This document shows positions 53,000 through 63,060 of a stretch of 64,000 nt of DNA, piece by piece. A model generated the notes under the pieces. The model did not search any database, was not told where the DNA came from, and saw only the letters and a list, made by a program, of their open reading frames with translations. The stretch is from assembly GCA_030760725.1 (NCBI GenBank), contig JASWHV010000010.1:31067760-31131759 (forward strand), read 5' to 3'. The DNA is from Neostapfia colusana. Its lineage: Eukaryota > Streptophyta > Magnoliopsida > Poales > Poaceae. Positions within the stretch are counted from its first letter, which is position 1. Each line of letters opens with the position of its first letter. The position numbers were made by a program, and so were the translations under genes.

Positions 53000-53720
53000 T
53001 TTGCAGTGGCGCACGGGGCGACAGCGAAGACGGTTCGCCGCAATATGGCCGGTGCTGAGCAGGAGGTCGTAGGGTAAGGACTGGTCTGAGCAGGGTTTGG
53101 GGCGAGGACCGGCGGCCCGACAGGCAACCGAGCAGGCGCGCAGCTGGGCAGGAGCGAGCCGGAATTGACTCGGGCGCCGCACAGAGGTCCGAGGAGCGTG
53201 GAGGGCGGCGATGCTGGCCAAAGGACAGACGGCTGGGGCTAGCAACACTACTGTGGCGCGGCCCCTGCTGCCGGCGATGCTGGCCCAAGGACCGGCGGCC
53301 GGGGCTGTGGTTGCGGCGCGGCCCTGCTGCCGGCGACACTGACAGGCGCCCAGGGCTGCTTGCGGCGCGGTCCTGCTGCCGGCGACGATGGCCCAAGTAC
53401 AGCCGGCCGGGTCTGTGGTTGCGGCGCGGCCCTGCTGCTGGCGACGCTGACAGGCGGCCGGGTCTGGTAGCGGCCGGCGCTGCTGCCGGCGACGCTGACA
53501 GGCGTCCGAGGCTGGTTGCGGCCGGGGCTGCTGCCGGCGACGCTGGCGCAAGAGCAGGCAGCCGTCGCTGGATGCGGCCGGGGCTGCTGCCGGTGACGCT
53601 GGTGCAAGAGCAGGCGGCCGGCGCTGGTTGCGGCCAGGGCTGCTGCCGGCAACGCTGGCGCAAGAGCAGGCGGCCGGCGCTGGTTGCGGCGTCGTCGGTG
53701 AGGCGCGGCGCGGCAAGAAA
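53000..53720. repeat. GC-rich tandem repeats in CACTA 5' region
   Basis: Recurring CTGCTGCCGGCGACGCTG units with CAGGCGGCCGG between them, spaced about 55-65 bp, in otherwise AT-rich DNA. Long frames here are a by-product of the composition. In En/Spm a GC-rich, repeat-bearing first exon near the promoter is the methylated control region; this block is in the comparable place. Confidence 0.6.
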
Positions 53721-53779
53721 TTTTCGTGTCGGCGGCCGGAAGCGAATAGCAACTGAGATCGAGTCAACGCTTGGTAGAT

Positions 53780-54119
53780 ATCAGAACTATTTTCATGAGC
53801 CAGAAGAACAACCCACGACAATATATATATAATTTCGTGAGCTTCAGGCGACACCCACGACAATAGAGTTACTTTCGTGGGTCAACCGGGTGGCCGACGA
53901 CAATACTGTACAATAATTTCGTGAGCCCGACTCTTGGCACACGAAATTATCTCCTTGATCTTAACGCCCCGTGGAACCCTACTTTAATTTCGTGTGCCGC
54001 CCCGGAAACCCACGAAGATAGTCCAATATTTCGTGAGCTGCACAGAAACCCACGAAAACGGATCTGTAACCGATGCTTAAAGTAGTGGGCCTCCCTGAAA
54101 CCCACGAAAACAGCCTCGC
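53780..54119. repeat. CACTA subterminal repeats, 5' side
   Basis: Copies of TTTCGTGGGT/TTTCGTGAGC and ACCCACGAAAA continue up to 54119, for example GAAACCCACGAAAACAGC. No TTTTCCTGTAGTG end is present, only GTAGTG at 54081-54086 followed by more repeats, so the terminus is missing here. Confidence 0.65.
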
Positions 54120-57100
54120 TGACACGACCCCATTTGGTCCTGTCGAGCCAGGATCACGCTGAGGGGTGCTGCGTTGCACAGCACCGTATAACACACGTCA
54201 AAGGTGCAAGCGGAAGCGGAAGTTTTATTACATAAACAGTTATATGAACATGTTTACATCAAAATAAGTTTAGTCCACACTCGCGGGCGTAGACTAAGCA
54301 TCAAGTACACGTTCAGCCCTTGAACGTGTCCTTGCTAGCCCACACGCACACTAACTCTGCGGCGTGCACGACTCCCACTCGACGGGGTTCCCCTCCTGGG
54401 GTTCCGTCTCCTCTTCGGGAGTCCCTTCCTCATAGAACCCTGCAAAAGCTTCAAACACAAGCAGTGAGCACGAAGGCTCAGCAAGTCTGACCCGTCTCAC
54501 CTAAACATGGAACTTCTACATGAGGGTAATGGGTTACATGAGGTAAAATCATTTGCAAGGACTCGCCTAATTAGTAGAACCTTACTTTCAAGTTTTAGCA
54601 GCAGGTTGTGGAGAACCTTACGCGAAGGTACATGAGAGAGCCGCAATCAAACAAGAAACGCATTTCTCTCATGTACTTTGCCCAAAGTTGAAAAGAACTT
54701 TAGTTAGCTCTAAGCTACAGCATATCATTAACAATCAATGTCCATCTTTCAATCAGCAACATTTTAACATGTAACTAGCCTGTTCTTTCTACGTCACGGT
54801 ACAGTGAACAAGTGGTACTCACTGACCGCGAGGGACGGCGATTATAATCGATTTACACCTGCAGGGTTACCCGAATAACCCGTCACGTACGCCCGTACTC
54901 GATGTTGCCTACAACAACCATCACGGACGCCGTACGCGACTACCTTTCACCCGTTAGCCAAATATTGAACCGGTCCCATCGTCCCGAGCAAGAGGTCCCT
55001 GCACGCGCATCTCTGTGCCGCCAGCTGATTTACACCTCGAGCTCTCAACCTACCCTCTGAACGACGGGCAATGCCTCAACACCCAGCTACCCGAGTTACA
55101 TCAGTTTCCCGGTTCCCATATAGCCGGTAGGTCTTCGGTACTGTTCTAGCTTGTTCAACAGGCCCGCACACGGCTCGGTCCTCAATCGACACAAGCGGAG
55201 CTACAGCACACAGGCCCCAAAGTCCTGCTGCCCTTACTCTCCGCTCGGTCTCATTTTCTTGCCATGTGTATCATGTGCTATCTCTACCCGAGCAATGTGC
55301 CTCTAGCCTATTCTCGCGAGTAGTTCCAACTACTCGACTTGTACCGAATCCTACTCTATCCTAGCAATGCAGTAGCTAACGGGGTTTGTAATCCTAAACC
55401 CAACCCATGGTTTTCTTGGCTATGCAGTGGGGTTTCCAAACAAGACTCTGATGCACAACATAAAGAAAACAAGTATGTGCTCAAAACAATAAAAATTTAT
55501 AAAATGGTTAATGCAAACCGGGGCTTGCCTTGCTGCTCTTGGTCGTAGGCTAGCTGTTCCTCCGGAGTAACGAAGTCTAGGACTTCGGGTTCCTCCTCGA
55601 CCTTAGCGACTACATGATAAGAACAATGTATGTATTAATTAAATGCCTTTGTATTAACTTAGAAGTTGTGAAGTCTATAACCTTTGCTAGATAGACCTAA
55701 TGACTGTGAAACTTTTACTGTGGCTTGGTTACAACCTAAACAGAGACTTGGTCAAGTTTTAGTTGCAGCAAAGCTCAATTGAGCCCTCCACAATTAATTA
55801 TGTCCTTGACCTTAATTAAAGGCTTTTAGGGTGTTCTAAGTATTTTCATGAAACAAACTATGACTTTCTGAAAACTAGATTTTCAGAGGGTTCTAATGGA
55901 ATTGGTCTCACTTAATTTGGAAGTCTCTAACTAAAGATATGAGCTAAACAGTTTCAGAGAAAATTCTGAAAATGTTTCTGAACATTTTCTATTTTCTCTG
56001 GAACAGTTTTACTAATCACACAATTAGGTGGATTAAATGAGCTCAAATGGATCTGAAATTTTTATGGTAGTTCAGGGATATTTTAGTGAACATCTCAGCA
56101 AAATTTCAGGATTTTCCTCCAAAGGATTCTCCAGTTAAAATTCCTAACAGTTCAAACTTTGAGGAATTAATTCTGGAGAATTAAGGAATTTCATGAAGTG
56201 ACACTTGATTTTCTGGAAAGTACTCAGAGAGCTGAATCCAGCAAAATTTGGTTCACTCAATTTGGAGCTTTCTAGCCAAAGTTATAAGGATTTGAAGTTT
56301 GAAGGAAATCTGAAAATCGGGGAAAAGTTTAAACTCGCGCGTGGGCCCAGGGGACACGCGTCGCACGCCGAAGCGACAGCACACCGCGGCCCACAAGGCT
56401 TTTGCGCGCCAGCACACCCGATCCCGGCCGCAGCCGGATCCCGATTCAAAATATCGGCCGCTGACAGCTGGGGTCCACCCCCTTCTTCAACCTCGCGACA
56501 CCCGCGCTCCGCCGCCGAGGGACCTCGCCGGAGAGCTCGCCGCTGGCTGCTGTACCGCTCCAAACTTCTTGATTCTGGCCGCCCCTGCCTAATTTTACTT
56601 GGGGAACATGATCCGAGGGTCAGCTGCTCATGACAACGGCCGGAGCATGGTCGGCGACGAGCCGCCATATCGGAACGACTTCGGCCATGTCGGCTGACGC
56701 TCCTAGTGCCTCAGCTACTTGGGAAATCGGTCGGGGAGCATCAGTGGACCTCAGAGAAGGTCGACATGAACTCGGGGCAGCTCGGGGAAGGCCCGAAATA
56801 GGTCCTCACCGTGCGCCCGATACCCCCCGTGCGTTCCACCATTAGTAGACCTTGAATTACGCCGGGCACAGAAGTTCTCCGGCCCAGAGTTGTGAAGGCA
56901 ACTTGTGCGTCACCGTGTGTAGTTCGTGTGGGAGTGGCCTGAGGCCCTCTAATCCTTTCTAGAGCACGAATTAAACAGAATCGTACCCGAGGGTCGTTCT
57001 GCACACAGAAAGGGGAAAAGTGGAAATTCGCCGCCGGTGAACAACCACTCGAGCTGTGGCTCGGGGGTGAGCAGCACCGGTCACTTGCGCGTCCAAGGGT

Positions 57101-58163
57101 GCCTTGGCTCGGGCGTGACAACGCCCAGGTTGGGCTGTCCACGAGAGCCCGAGGTGCGGCGGTTTCCAGTTCCGAGTTTGATCTTTCGGCACAGCCGATA
57201 TCACTCGGTTTCAATCGATTTCTATCAATGGGAAGGATGGAGGATGGTTGCTAGTACCTTGCTGGGACCTTGGAATGGAAAGAGGGAGCTGCGATCGGCT
57301 TGATCAAGCAGGAACTCGAGCGGCGGCGATGGCAGTGGGAAAAGCAGTCGCGCACGTCGGTAGCTCGGGGAAATGGTGACTGAAGCACGCCGGGGGGGGA
57401 ATAAATAGCCCGGCGGTCTGGTCTCCGGCTTGGGGCACGCAGCAGGAGCTGGCGCCGGCTGCCCCCTTCGGTGGCGCGCGCGCACAGCTGCCGGGAACCG
57501 ACTGAACTGTGGTTCAGTCGGTTTGCTTTGAGGCAGAGGCTGACATGTGGGTCCCACTTCTCTTTTAACCTCTGAAATTTATTCCTAACAGCTGTGGTAA
57601 ACAGTGAACCCTATTCTACCCTTGGCAATTCAAATTATTCACCCAAGAGCCATTTGAATTGATCAAAGTTCAAATGAGGTTTGGTTTGAATGAATTTCAG
57701 CACAAGTGCAGTTTGAAATTCAAATAAAGTTTGAATTTCTCCCCCTTAGCTCATGTCAAGATCAACTCCAAATGGAGTGAAAATTGGTGTGTGAGCTCAC
57801 AAAAATGTGCTGAGCAAGAATATGCCTTCCACTTTTAAATTCAGTGGGTGAAAACAGTTTGAATTTGAATATGGTTTCAAGCTGCCCTCTTCCTAACTAT
57901 ACCCAAAATGACCTCAAAAAGGTTTTGAATTTGGGTGGAACTTGGCATGGACATCCTTAGCAAAGTGTAGGAGTTTTCATATGTCCAGCCCATCTATATC
58001 ACATGTGGGAAGTACCACTTTTGCAATGTGTGAGTTTGTTCCCTAATGAGCATGTTGATAATTGTTACTTGCTCTTTATTTGTGTTCATCATTCTTCCTC
58101 AAATGAGGTGTGTGGTGTGGTGATGAACACTGCAAATGAGTGTCAAAAACTGAGGCCCTTACA
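54120..58163 (-). repeat. 3' LTR of chromovirus H (about 4.04 kb)
   Basis: On the minus strand it starts TGTAAGGGCC after the polypurine tract and ends GGGTCGTGTCA at 54120. The second LTR is not in view, so the left border is inferred from the TG...CA rule and the joint with CACTA repeats. A TATTTATT element on the minus strand near 57400 followed by GC-rich sequence may be the core promoter, which would make U3 about 0.8 kb and R-U5 over 3 kb. Nothing coding is convincing; frames at 56200-57560 are short and GC-driven. Confidence 0.65.
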
Positions 58164-58180
58164 TTCCTCCCCCCTTAAAA
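58164..58180 (-). other. Polypurine tract of chromovirus H
   Basis: TTTTAAGGGGGGAGGAA on the minus strand, directly next to the LTR. Confidence 0.75.
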
Positions 58181-58231
58181 GAATCTCGTCCCGAGATTAT
58201 AAGGTGAAATGAGAGAGAGGACGGTGGAAAA

Positions 58232-61200
58232 TTACCGAATATGCGACGTGAAAAAGTCGGGGTAGTTAGTGCGAAGGAATTCTTCGCTCTCCCATGTCGC
58301 TTCGTCCATGGAGTGATTACTCCATAGAACCTTGTAGAACCACAACGTACGGTTGCGTGTGGTTCGGGCCTTTTCATCAATAATCTGCACCGGTTCCTCC
58401 CGATAGGTGAGATCCGGTTGCAGTTCTTCAATGTCTTCCAGCTGAATGGTAGTTGATAGCTTGAGACACTTCCTCAGCTGGGAAATGTGAAAGACGTCGT
58501 GCACACCGGAAAGTGCTTCTGGTAATCTTAGCCGGTATGCCACCGATCCACATCTTTCGGTAATCTGGAATGGACCGATGAATCGGGGTGCTAACTTTCC
58601 TCTCACCCCAAATCTGTTTACGCCCTTCATTGGAGACACTCGTAGATATACGTGGTCTCCAGCTTCGAATTGTAACGGACGCCTTCTCCGGTCCGCATAC
58701 TGTTTCTGTCGGGATTGAGCGGCTTTTAGGTTCGCTTGAATTAATCGAACCTTTTCTTCCGCGTTGTTGACAAGATCAATCCCGAAGGTAACCCTCTCGC
58801 CAGACTCACACCAATTCAATGGTGTGCGGCATTTTCTCCCGTATAGCGCCTCGTAGGGCGCCATCTTGATGCTGGCTTGGTACCCATTGTTGTACGAGAA
58901 CTCGGCTAACGGCAAGTGATCATCCCAATTCTTGCCGTGGTCGATAGCGCAAGCTCGTAGCATGTCTTCTAAGATTTGATTTACCCGCTCCGTTTGCCCA
59001 TCCGTCTGCGGGTGGTAGGCTGAACTACGGATCAGCTTCGTCCCCAAGGCAGCGTGGAGCTGCTCCCAAAAACGGGACACAAATAAAGTGCCCCGGTCCG
59101 ATACGATGGTACGGGGTACGCCGTATAAGCATAGGATCCGTGAGATGTACAGTTCAGCGTACTTCTTGGCGTTGTAGTTGGTGTTGACCGGGATGAAATG
59201 GGCAACTTTGGTGAGCCGATCGACGATCACCCACACAGAATCATGTTTCTGTAAGGTGGTGGGTAAACCGACGATGAAATCCATGCTCACGTCCTCCCAC
59301 TTCCAGGCAGGAATGCCCAGTGGTTGCAGCAGTCCCGGTTTCCGCATGTGGTCTGCCTTCACCCGTCGACATGTATCACACTCGGACACGTATTTTGCCG
59401 TCTCTCGCTTCATCCGTGTCCACCAAAACTTGCTTCTGAGTTCTTGATACATCTTGTTGCTGCCGGGGTGAATAGAAAACTTTGATAAGTGAGCTTCATC
59501 AAAGATTCTCTTCCTTAACTCCGGGTTTCGGGGTACGACGATCCGGTCCTTGAACCATAAGACGCCGTCTCCGTCCTTCCGGAAACATTTCAACTCCCCA
59601 CTGTCTACACGTCTCCGCAAATGTGACATGCCCTTGTCATTCTTCTGGGCTGCCGCTATCTCTTCACGGATGGTGGGGATCAAAGCTAGGTTGTAAAGAG
59701 CTCCGTGTGGAATCACATGTAGTGGTGGTTCGCTCTCTTCCAACGGTGTGATGGTCAGATTATTGACGTGTGACTTGCGGCTCAGCGCATCTGCCACAAC
59801 ATTTGCCTTGCCCGGATGATAATGGATCTCTATCTCATAATCCTTTATCAGTTCTAACCATCTTCGTTGCCTCATGTTCAGCTCCTTCTGAGTGAATATG
59901 TACTTGAGGCTTTTGTGGTCGGTATATAAATGTACGAGGTTACCGAGTAGGTAGTGCCTCCACATCTTCAGTGCAAGTACCACGGCAGCGAGCTCCAAGT
60001 CGTGAGTGGGATAATTTTGCTCATGGTTCCTAAGCTGCCGTGATCCATACGCGACCACTCTTCGGTCTTGCATCAGCACACATCCGAGCCCAATGCCGGA
60101 TGCATCGCAGTACACATCGAACGGTTTTGTTGTGTCTGGCTGCGCCAAAACCGGTGCTGATGTCAGGTGCTTGACTAAAGCCTTGAATGCTGCTTCACAT
60201 GCTGGACTCCAAACATATTTGGTAGCCTTCTTCAGCAGTTCTGTCATTGGCTTGGCAATCTTCGAGAAGTTCGGAATGAACCTCCGATAATATCCCGCGA
60301 GTCCGAGGAAACTCCGTACCTCATGAACAGTTCTCGGGGATTTCCAATTCAGCACTTGCGTGATCTTGCTCGGGTCCACAGCGATACCCTCCGCTGAGAT
60401 GATATGCCCGAGGAAAGGCACTTGCGATATCCAAAACTCGCATTTGCTGAACTTTGCGTATAACTTGTGATCCCGCAGCCGTTGCAAGACTATACGCAGA
60501 TGTTTCTTGTGATCTTCCTCCGACTTGGAATATACCAGGATGTCGTCGATGAAGACCACGACAAACTTGTCCAGCTCCGGCATGAACACCGAGTTCATTA
60601 AGTACATGAAGTGAGCTGGAGCATTGGTGAGGCCAAAGGACATGACCAGGTACTCATAAAGTCCGTACCTTGTCGAAAAAGCTGTCTTTGGAATGTCCTC
60701 AGCCCTGATCTTAATCTGATGGTACCCGGATCTTAAATCCATCTTGGAAAAGACCTTTGCTTCGACCAACTGATCAAACAACATGTCGATCCGTGGCAAC
60801 GGGTACTTGTTCTTGATGGTTACGGCATTTAATGGACGGTAGTCCACGCAAAGCCGCAACGTTTCATCCTTCTTTTTGACAAATAATGCCGAACAGCCCC
60901 ATGGCGAGGAGCTTGGCCTAATAAAACCCTTCTCCAGAAGGTCCGTGAGCTGAGTCTTCAGTTCCGCCAACTCCTTGGGCGCCATCTTGTACGGCCTTCG
61001 GGATATTGGCATGGTTCCCGGTGCAAGTTCAATCTTGAACTCCACCTCTCTATCGGGTGGCATCCCCGGCAAATCATCCGGGAATACATCAGGGAATTCT
61101 CGGACCACTGGAATGTCTTCCAATCTGATGGTTGTGGCTTGATAGACACTTGGAAGTTTTATTTCTGGACTGTCCAGAAATAATGAGTGAGAACCGTGCA

Positions 61201-62788
61201 CTTCTGAGTTTAAGTGCACGACTCGAAGGACGGTGTCTAAAACAGCGCCGTGGTGGGTTAACCACGACATCCCTAGGATGACATCGACCTTCTGTCCCTC
61301 TAAGATAATGAGAGACGTGGGGTACACTCTACCCGCTAAGCATAATGGTGCTTTGGAGACCATTACGCTTGCTGAAATCTTCCCACCTGGTGAACAAATT
61401 AAATATGGACTATCGGTGGGTAGTATTGGCAAGCTGTGTTTAGCAATGAAAGCTTGGCTAATAAAATTATGCGTGGCGCCTGAATCAAATAGTACTATAG
61501 CGGGATGCTGGTGGAGTTGGAACATACCCGCAAGGATTGGCTCGCCCTCCGGCACGTCCTCAATGGCAAGCTGGTGGACAGTACCGGGCCTAGGGTTTGC
61601 CCGCCGCGCATTAGTAGGGTTCCGGGGTTGATTCCTCCCCGGAAACTGTGGTGCCACTCCGCCGCCTTGCCTCTCCGGGCAACTGCTCGCGAAGTGTCCT
61701 GGACGACCACACTTGTAACATGTGGCCGCTGCTGGTGGAGTACTCGGGGGACGAAATCCCGGCATGCGTTGCGGAGGTGCAAACGCACGCGGCATCGCCC
61801 GCTGCTGCTGTTGTTGTTGCGGTGGTGCTGGCAGTGCCGGCCGGAATGCCGGTGAAGAATACGGCCGACCGCGGAACGGCATCGACCGCTGTGGTGGCTG
61901 CCAGCGCGGACCTGATGGTGGGCGATTCACCATCCGAAACTTCTGAGAAGGACTGCCTCCTTCTCCGCTGCTCTGCGGCGCGCTTCGCTTTCGCTCTGCC
62001 GCCGCTAACTCCTTGCCGGAGTCTTCCTGAACAATCGCAGCATCAATTATGTCGTTGAGGCTGCCGCGATTGAACATCGCCAGCTTGTCCTTCAGGAGCG
62101 GGTTAAGCCCCTGGTAAAAGTGGTCCCGCCGCTTCTCGTCCGTATCTGCGTGATATGACGCGTAGAGCGCGAGATCGTTGAACGCCCTGGAATATTCCAG
62201 CGCGTTTCGGCTCCCCTGTTGCAGGTGTAGGAACTCCTGCGTCTTCCTCTTCATCAAACCGGGCGGTATATGATAGGCCCTGAAGGCCGTCCGGAACTCC
62301 GCCCAGGTCATCACTCGGTCGGTGGGCTGTGAAGCACAGAAGTTGGCCCACCACGCGCTCGCGGATCCTTGGAGCTGCTGGACCGCGAACTGAGTTTTGC
62401 GCTGCTCGCTGATTTGGAGCAGCCCGAATTTCATCTCTATGGCGCGGAGCCAGTTGTCCGCGTCAAGTGGTTCATCCGCCCTTGAGAATACAGGGGGATG
62501 AGTCGCCAGGAAGTCGGAGTAGGAGCTCTGTTGGCGCTCCTCACGATCTTGACGTCTCTCTGGGCGAGACGTATTCGCAATTAACGTTTGCAGCAGCTCT
62601 GTATGCTGCTGATGTGAACCCGCCATTGCCGCGACAATGTCGGCCAATGTAACCGTTGGCAGTGGCGGTGGCGGTGTTTGCTGTTGCTGTTGCTGCTGTT
62701 GTCCCGAGGAGTCCTCGGGAGGCGGTTGGGAGGTCTCTCCCCCTTGGCTAGTACCTCCAACATCAGGGTTGGCACGAGTACGCGTCAT
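58232..62788 (-). CDS. gag-pol: Chromovirus H gag-pol polyprotein, uninterrupted
   Basis: ATG at 62788 (MTRTRANPDVGG); 1518 codons then stop at 58232. Order with approximate residues: polyglutamine/proline N-terminus; gag core with MTWAEFRTAFRAYHIPPG (about 160-180); zinc knuckle CYKCGRPGHFASSC (357-370); protease VLFDSGATHNFIS (about 433); RT with MDLRSGYHQI (684) and FIDDILVYS (746); RNase H with VYCDASGIGLG (892) and YTDHKSLKY (955); integrase zinc region and D,D-35-E core (MDFIVGLP 1168, SDRGT 1231, TERVN 1266); C-terminal chromodomain with EEPVQIIDEKARTTRN and DEATWESEEF. Gag and pol form one frame, as usual in this clade. No lesion seen, so the copy looks young and possibly competent. 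Confidence 0.92.
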   Translation of the reverse strand: MTRTRANPDVGGTSQGGETSQPPPEDSSGQQQQQQQQTPPPPLPTVTLADIVAAMAGSHQQHTELLQTLIANTSRPERRQDREERQQSSYSDFLATHPPVFSRADEPLDADNWLRAIEMKFGLLQISEQRKTQFAVQQLQGSASAWWANFCASQPTDRVMTWAEFRTAFRAYHIPPGLMKRKTQEFLHLQQGSRNALEYSRAFNDLALYASYHADTDEKRRDHFYQGLNPLLKDKLAMFNRGSLNDIIDAAIVQEDSGKELAAAERKRSAPQSSGEGGSPSQKFRMVNRPPSGPRWQPPQRSMPFRGRPYSSPAFRPALPAPPQQQQQQRAMPRAFAPPQRMPGFRPPSTPPAAATCYKCGRPGHFASSCPERQGGGVAPQFPGRNQPRNPTNARRANPRPGTVHQLAIEDVPEGEPILAGMFQLHQHPAIVLFDSGATHNFISQAFIAKHSLPILPTDSPYLICSPGGKISASVMVSKAPLCLAGRVYPTSLIILEGQKVDVILGMSWLTHHGAVLDTVLRVVHLNSEVHGSHSLFLDSPEIKLPSVYQATTIRLEDIPVVREFPDVFPDDLPGMPPDREVEFKIELAPGTMPISRRPYKMAPKELAELKTQLTDLLEKGFIRPSSSPWGCSALFVKKKDETLRLCVDYRPLNAVTIKNKYPLPRIDMLFDQLVEAKVFSKMDLRSGYHQIKIRAEDIPKTAFSTRYGLYEYLVMSFGLTNAPAHFMYLMNSVFMPELDKFVVVFIDDILVYSKSEEDHKKHLRIVLQRLRDHKLYAKFSKCEFWISQVPFLGHIISAEGIAVDPSKITQVLNWKSPRTVHEVRSFLGLAGYYRRFIPNFSKIAKPMTELLKKATKYVWSPACEAAFKALVKHLTSAPVLAQPDTTKPFDVYCDASGIGLGCVLMQDRRVVAYGSRQLRNHEQNYPTHDLELAAVVLALKMWRHYLLGNLVHLYTDHKSLKYIFTQKELNMRQRRWLELIKDYEIEIHYHPGKANVVADALSRKSHVNNLTITPLEESEPPLHVIPHGALYNLALIPTIREEIAAAQKNDKGMSHLRRRVDSGELKCFRKDGDGVLWFKDRIVVPRNPELRKRIFDEAHLSKFSIHPGSNKMYQELRSKFWWTRMKRETAKYVSECDTCRRVKADHMRKPGLLQPLGIPAWKWEDVSMDFIVGLPTTLQKHDSVWVIVDRLTKVAHFIPVNTNYNAKKYAELYISRILCLYGVPRTIVSDRGTLFVSRFWEQLHAALGTKLIRSSAYHPQTDGQTERVNQILEDMLRACAIDHGKNWDDHLPLAEFSYNNGYQASIKMAPYEALYGRKCRTPLNWCESGERVTFGIDLVNNAEEKVRLIQANLKAAQSRQKQYADRRRRPLQFEAGDHVYLRVSPMKGVNRFGVRGKLAPRFIGPFQITERCGSVAYRLRLPEALSGVHDVFHISQLRKCLKLSTTIQLEDIEELQPDLTYREEPVQIIDEKARTTRNRTLWFYKVLWSNHSMDEATWESEEFLRTNYPDFFTSHIR

Positions 62789-63060
62789 TCTGAAATTCAA
62801 CACAGCAGCAATTAGCACATGTCTTACTCAAAATTCCATAAACAGCAGTAAGTATCGAAGCGACGCATGATTAACTTGCACAACATTCACATATATTGAT
62901 AAAGCATAAACTTTATACAAGATACATTATTCTCGGATCTCCGAGAAGTCGTGCTCATGTCGTCACTACCTATACATACGCTACTGTCTACCCGACATGT
63001 CACCGATTACAAAAGTTGGGTTACGCTACCCTAGCTGCCCTACTTGGCAACCGTAACCCC
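62789..63060 (-). other. Spacer between upstream ORF and gag in chromovirus H
   Basis: No frame; AT-rich near 62870-62940. Too short to judge whether a splice acceptor or internal start is used for gag. Confidence 0.3.

Larger units (their letters stand above)
45094..54119 (-). mobile_element. CACTA (En/Spm-type) DNA transposon, one end interrupted by chromovirus H
   Basis: Begins CACTACAGGAAAA at 45094, preceded by TTG as possible 3-bp target duplication. Both ends have arrays of TTTTCGTGGGCC and its reverse complement. Two genes lie on the minus strand, so the 45094 side is the 3' end. At 54119 the subterminal array breaks off where the LTR of chromovirus H starts, so the 5' terminus should lie beyond the window. 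Cut-and-paste element. Confidence 0.85.

Noticed and set aside
52985..53863. 292-codon minus frame and overlapping frames upstream of the CACTA transposase
   Set aside because: Low-complexity Ala/Pro/Arg translation of GC-rich tandem repeats, open in several frames; no family resemblance.
54075..54090. GTAGTG at 54081 as the CACTA 5' terminus
   Set aside because: The preceding bases do not match the inverted TTTTCCTGTAGTG, and subterminal repeat units continue to 54119.
56205..57560. Several 70-157 codon frames in the chromovirus H LTR
   Set aside because: Short, overlapping on both strands, without conserved motifs, inside an LTR.
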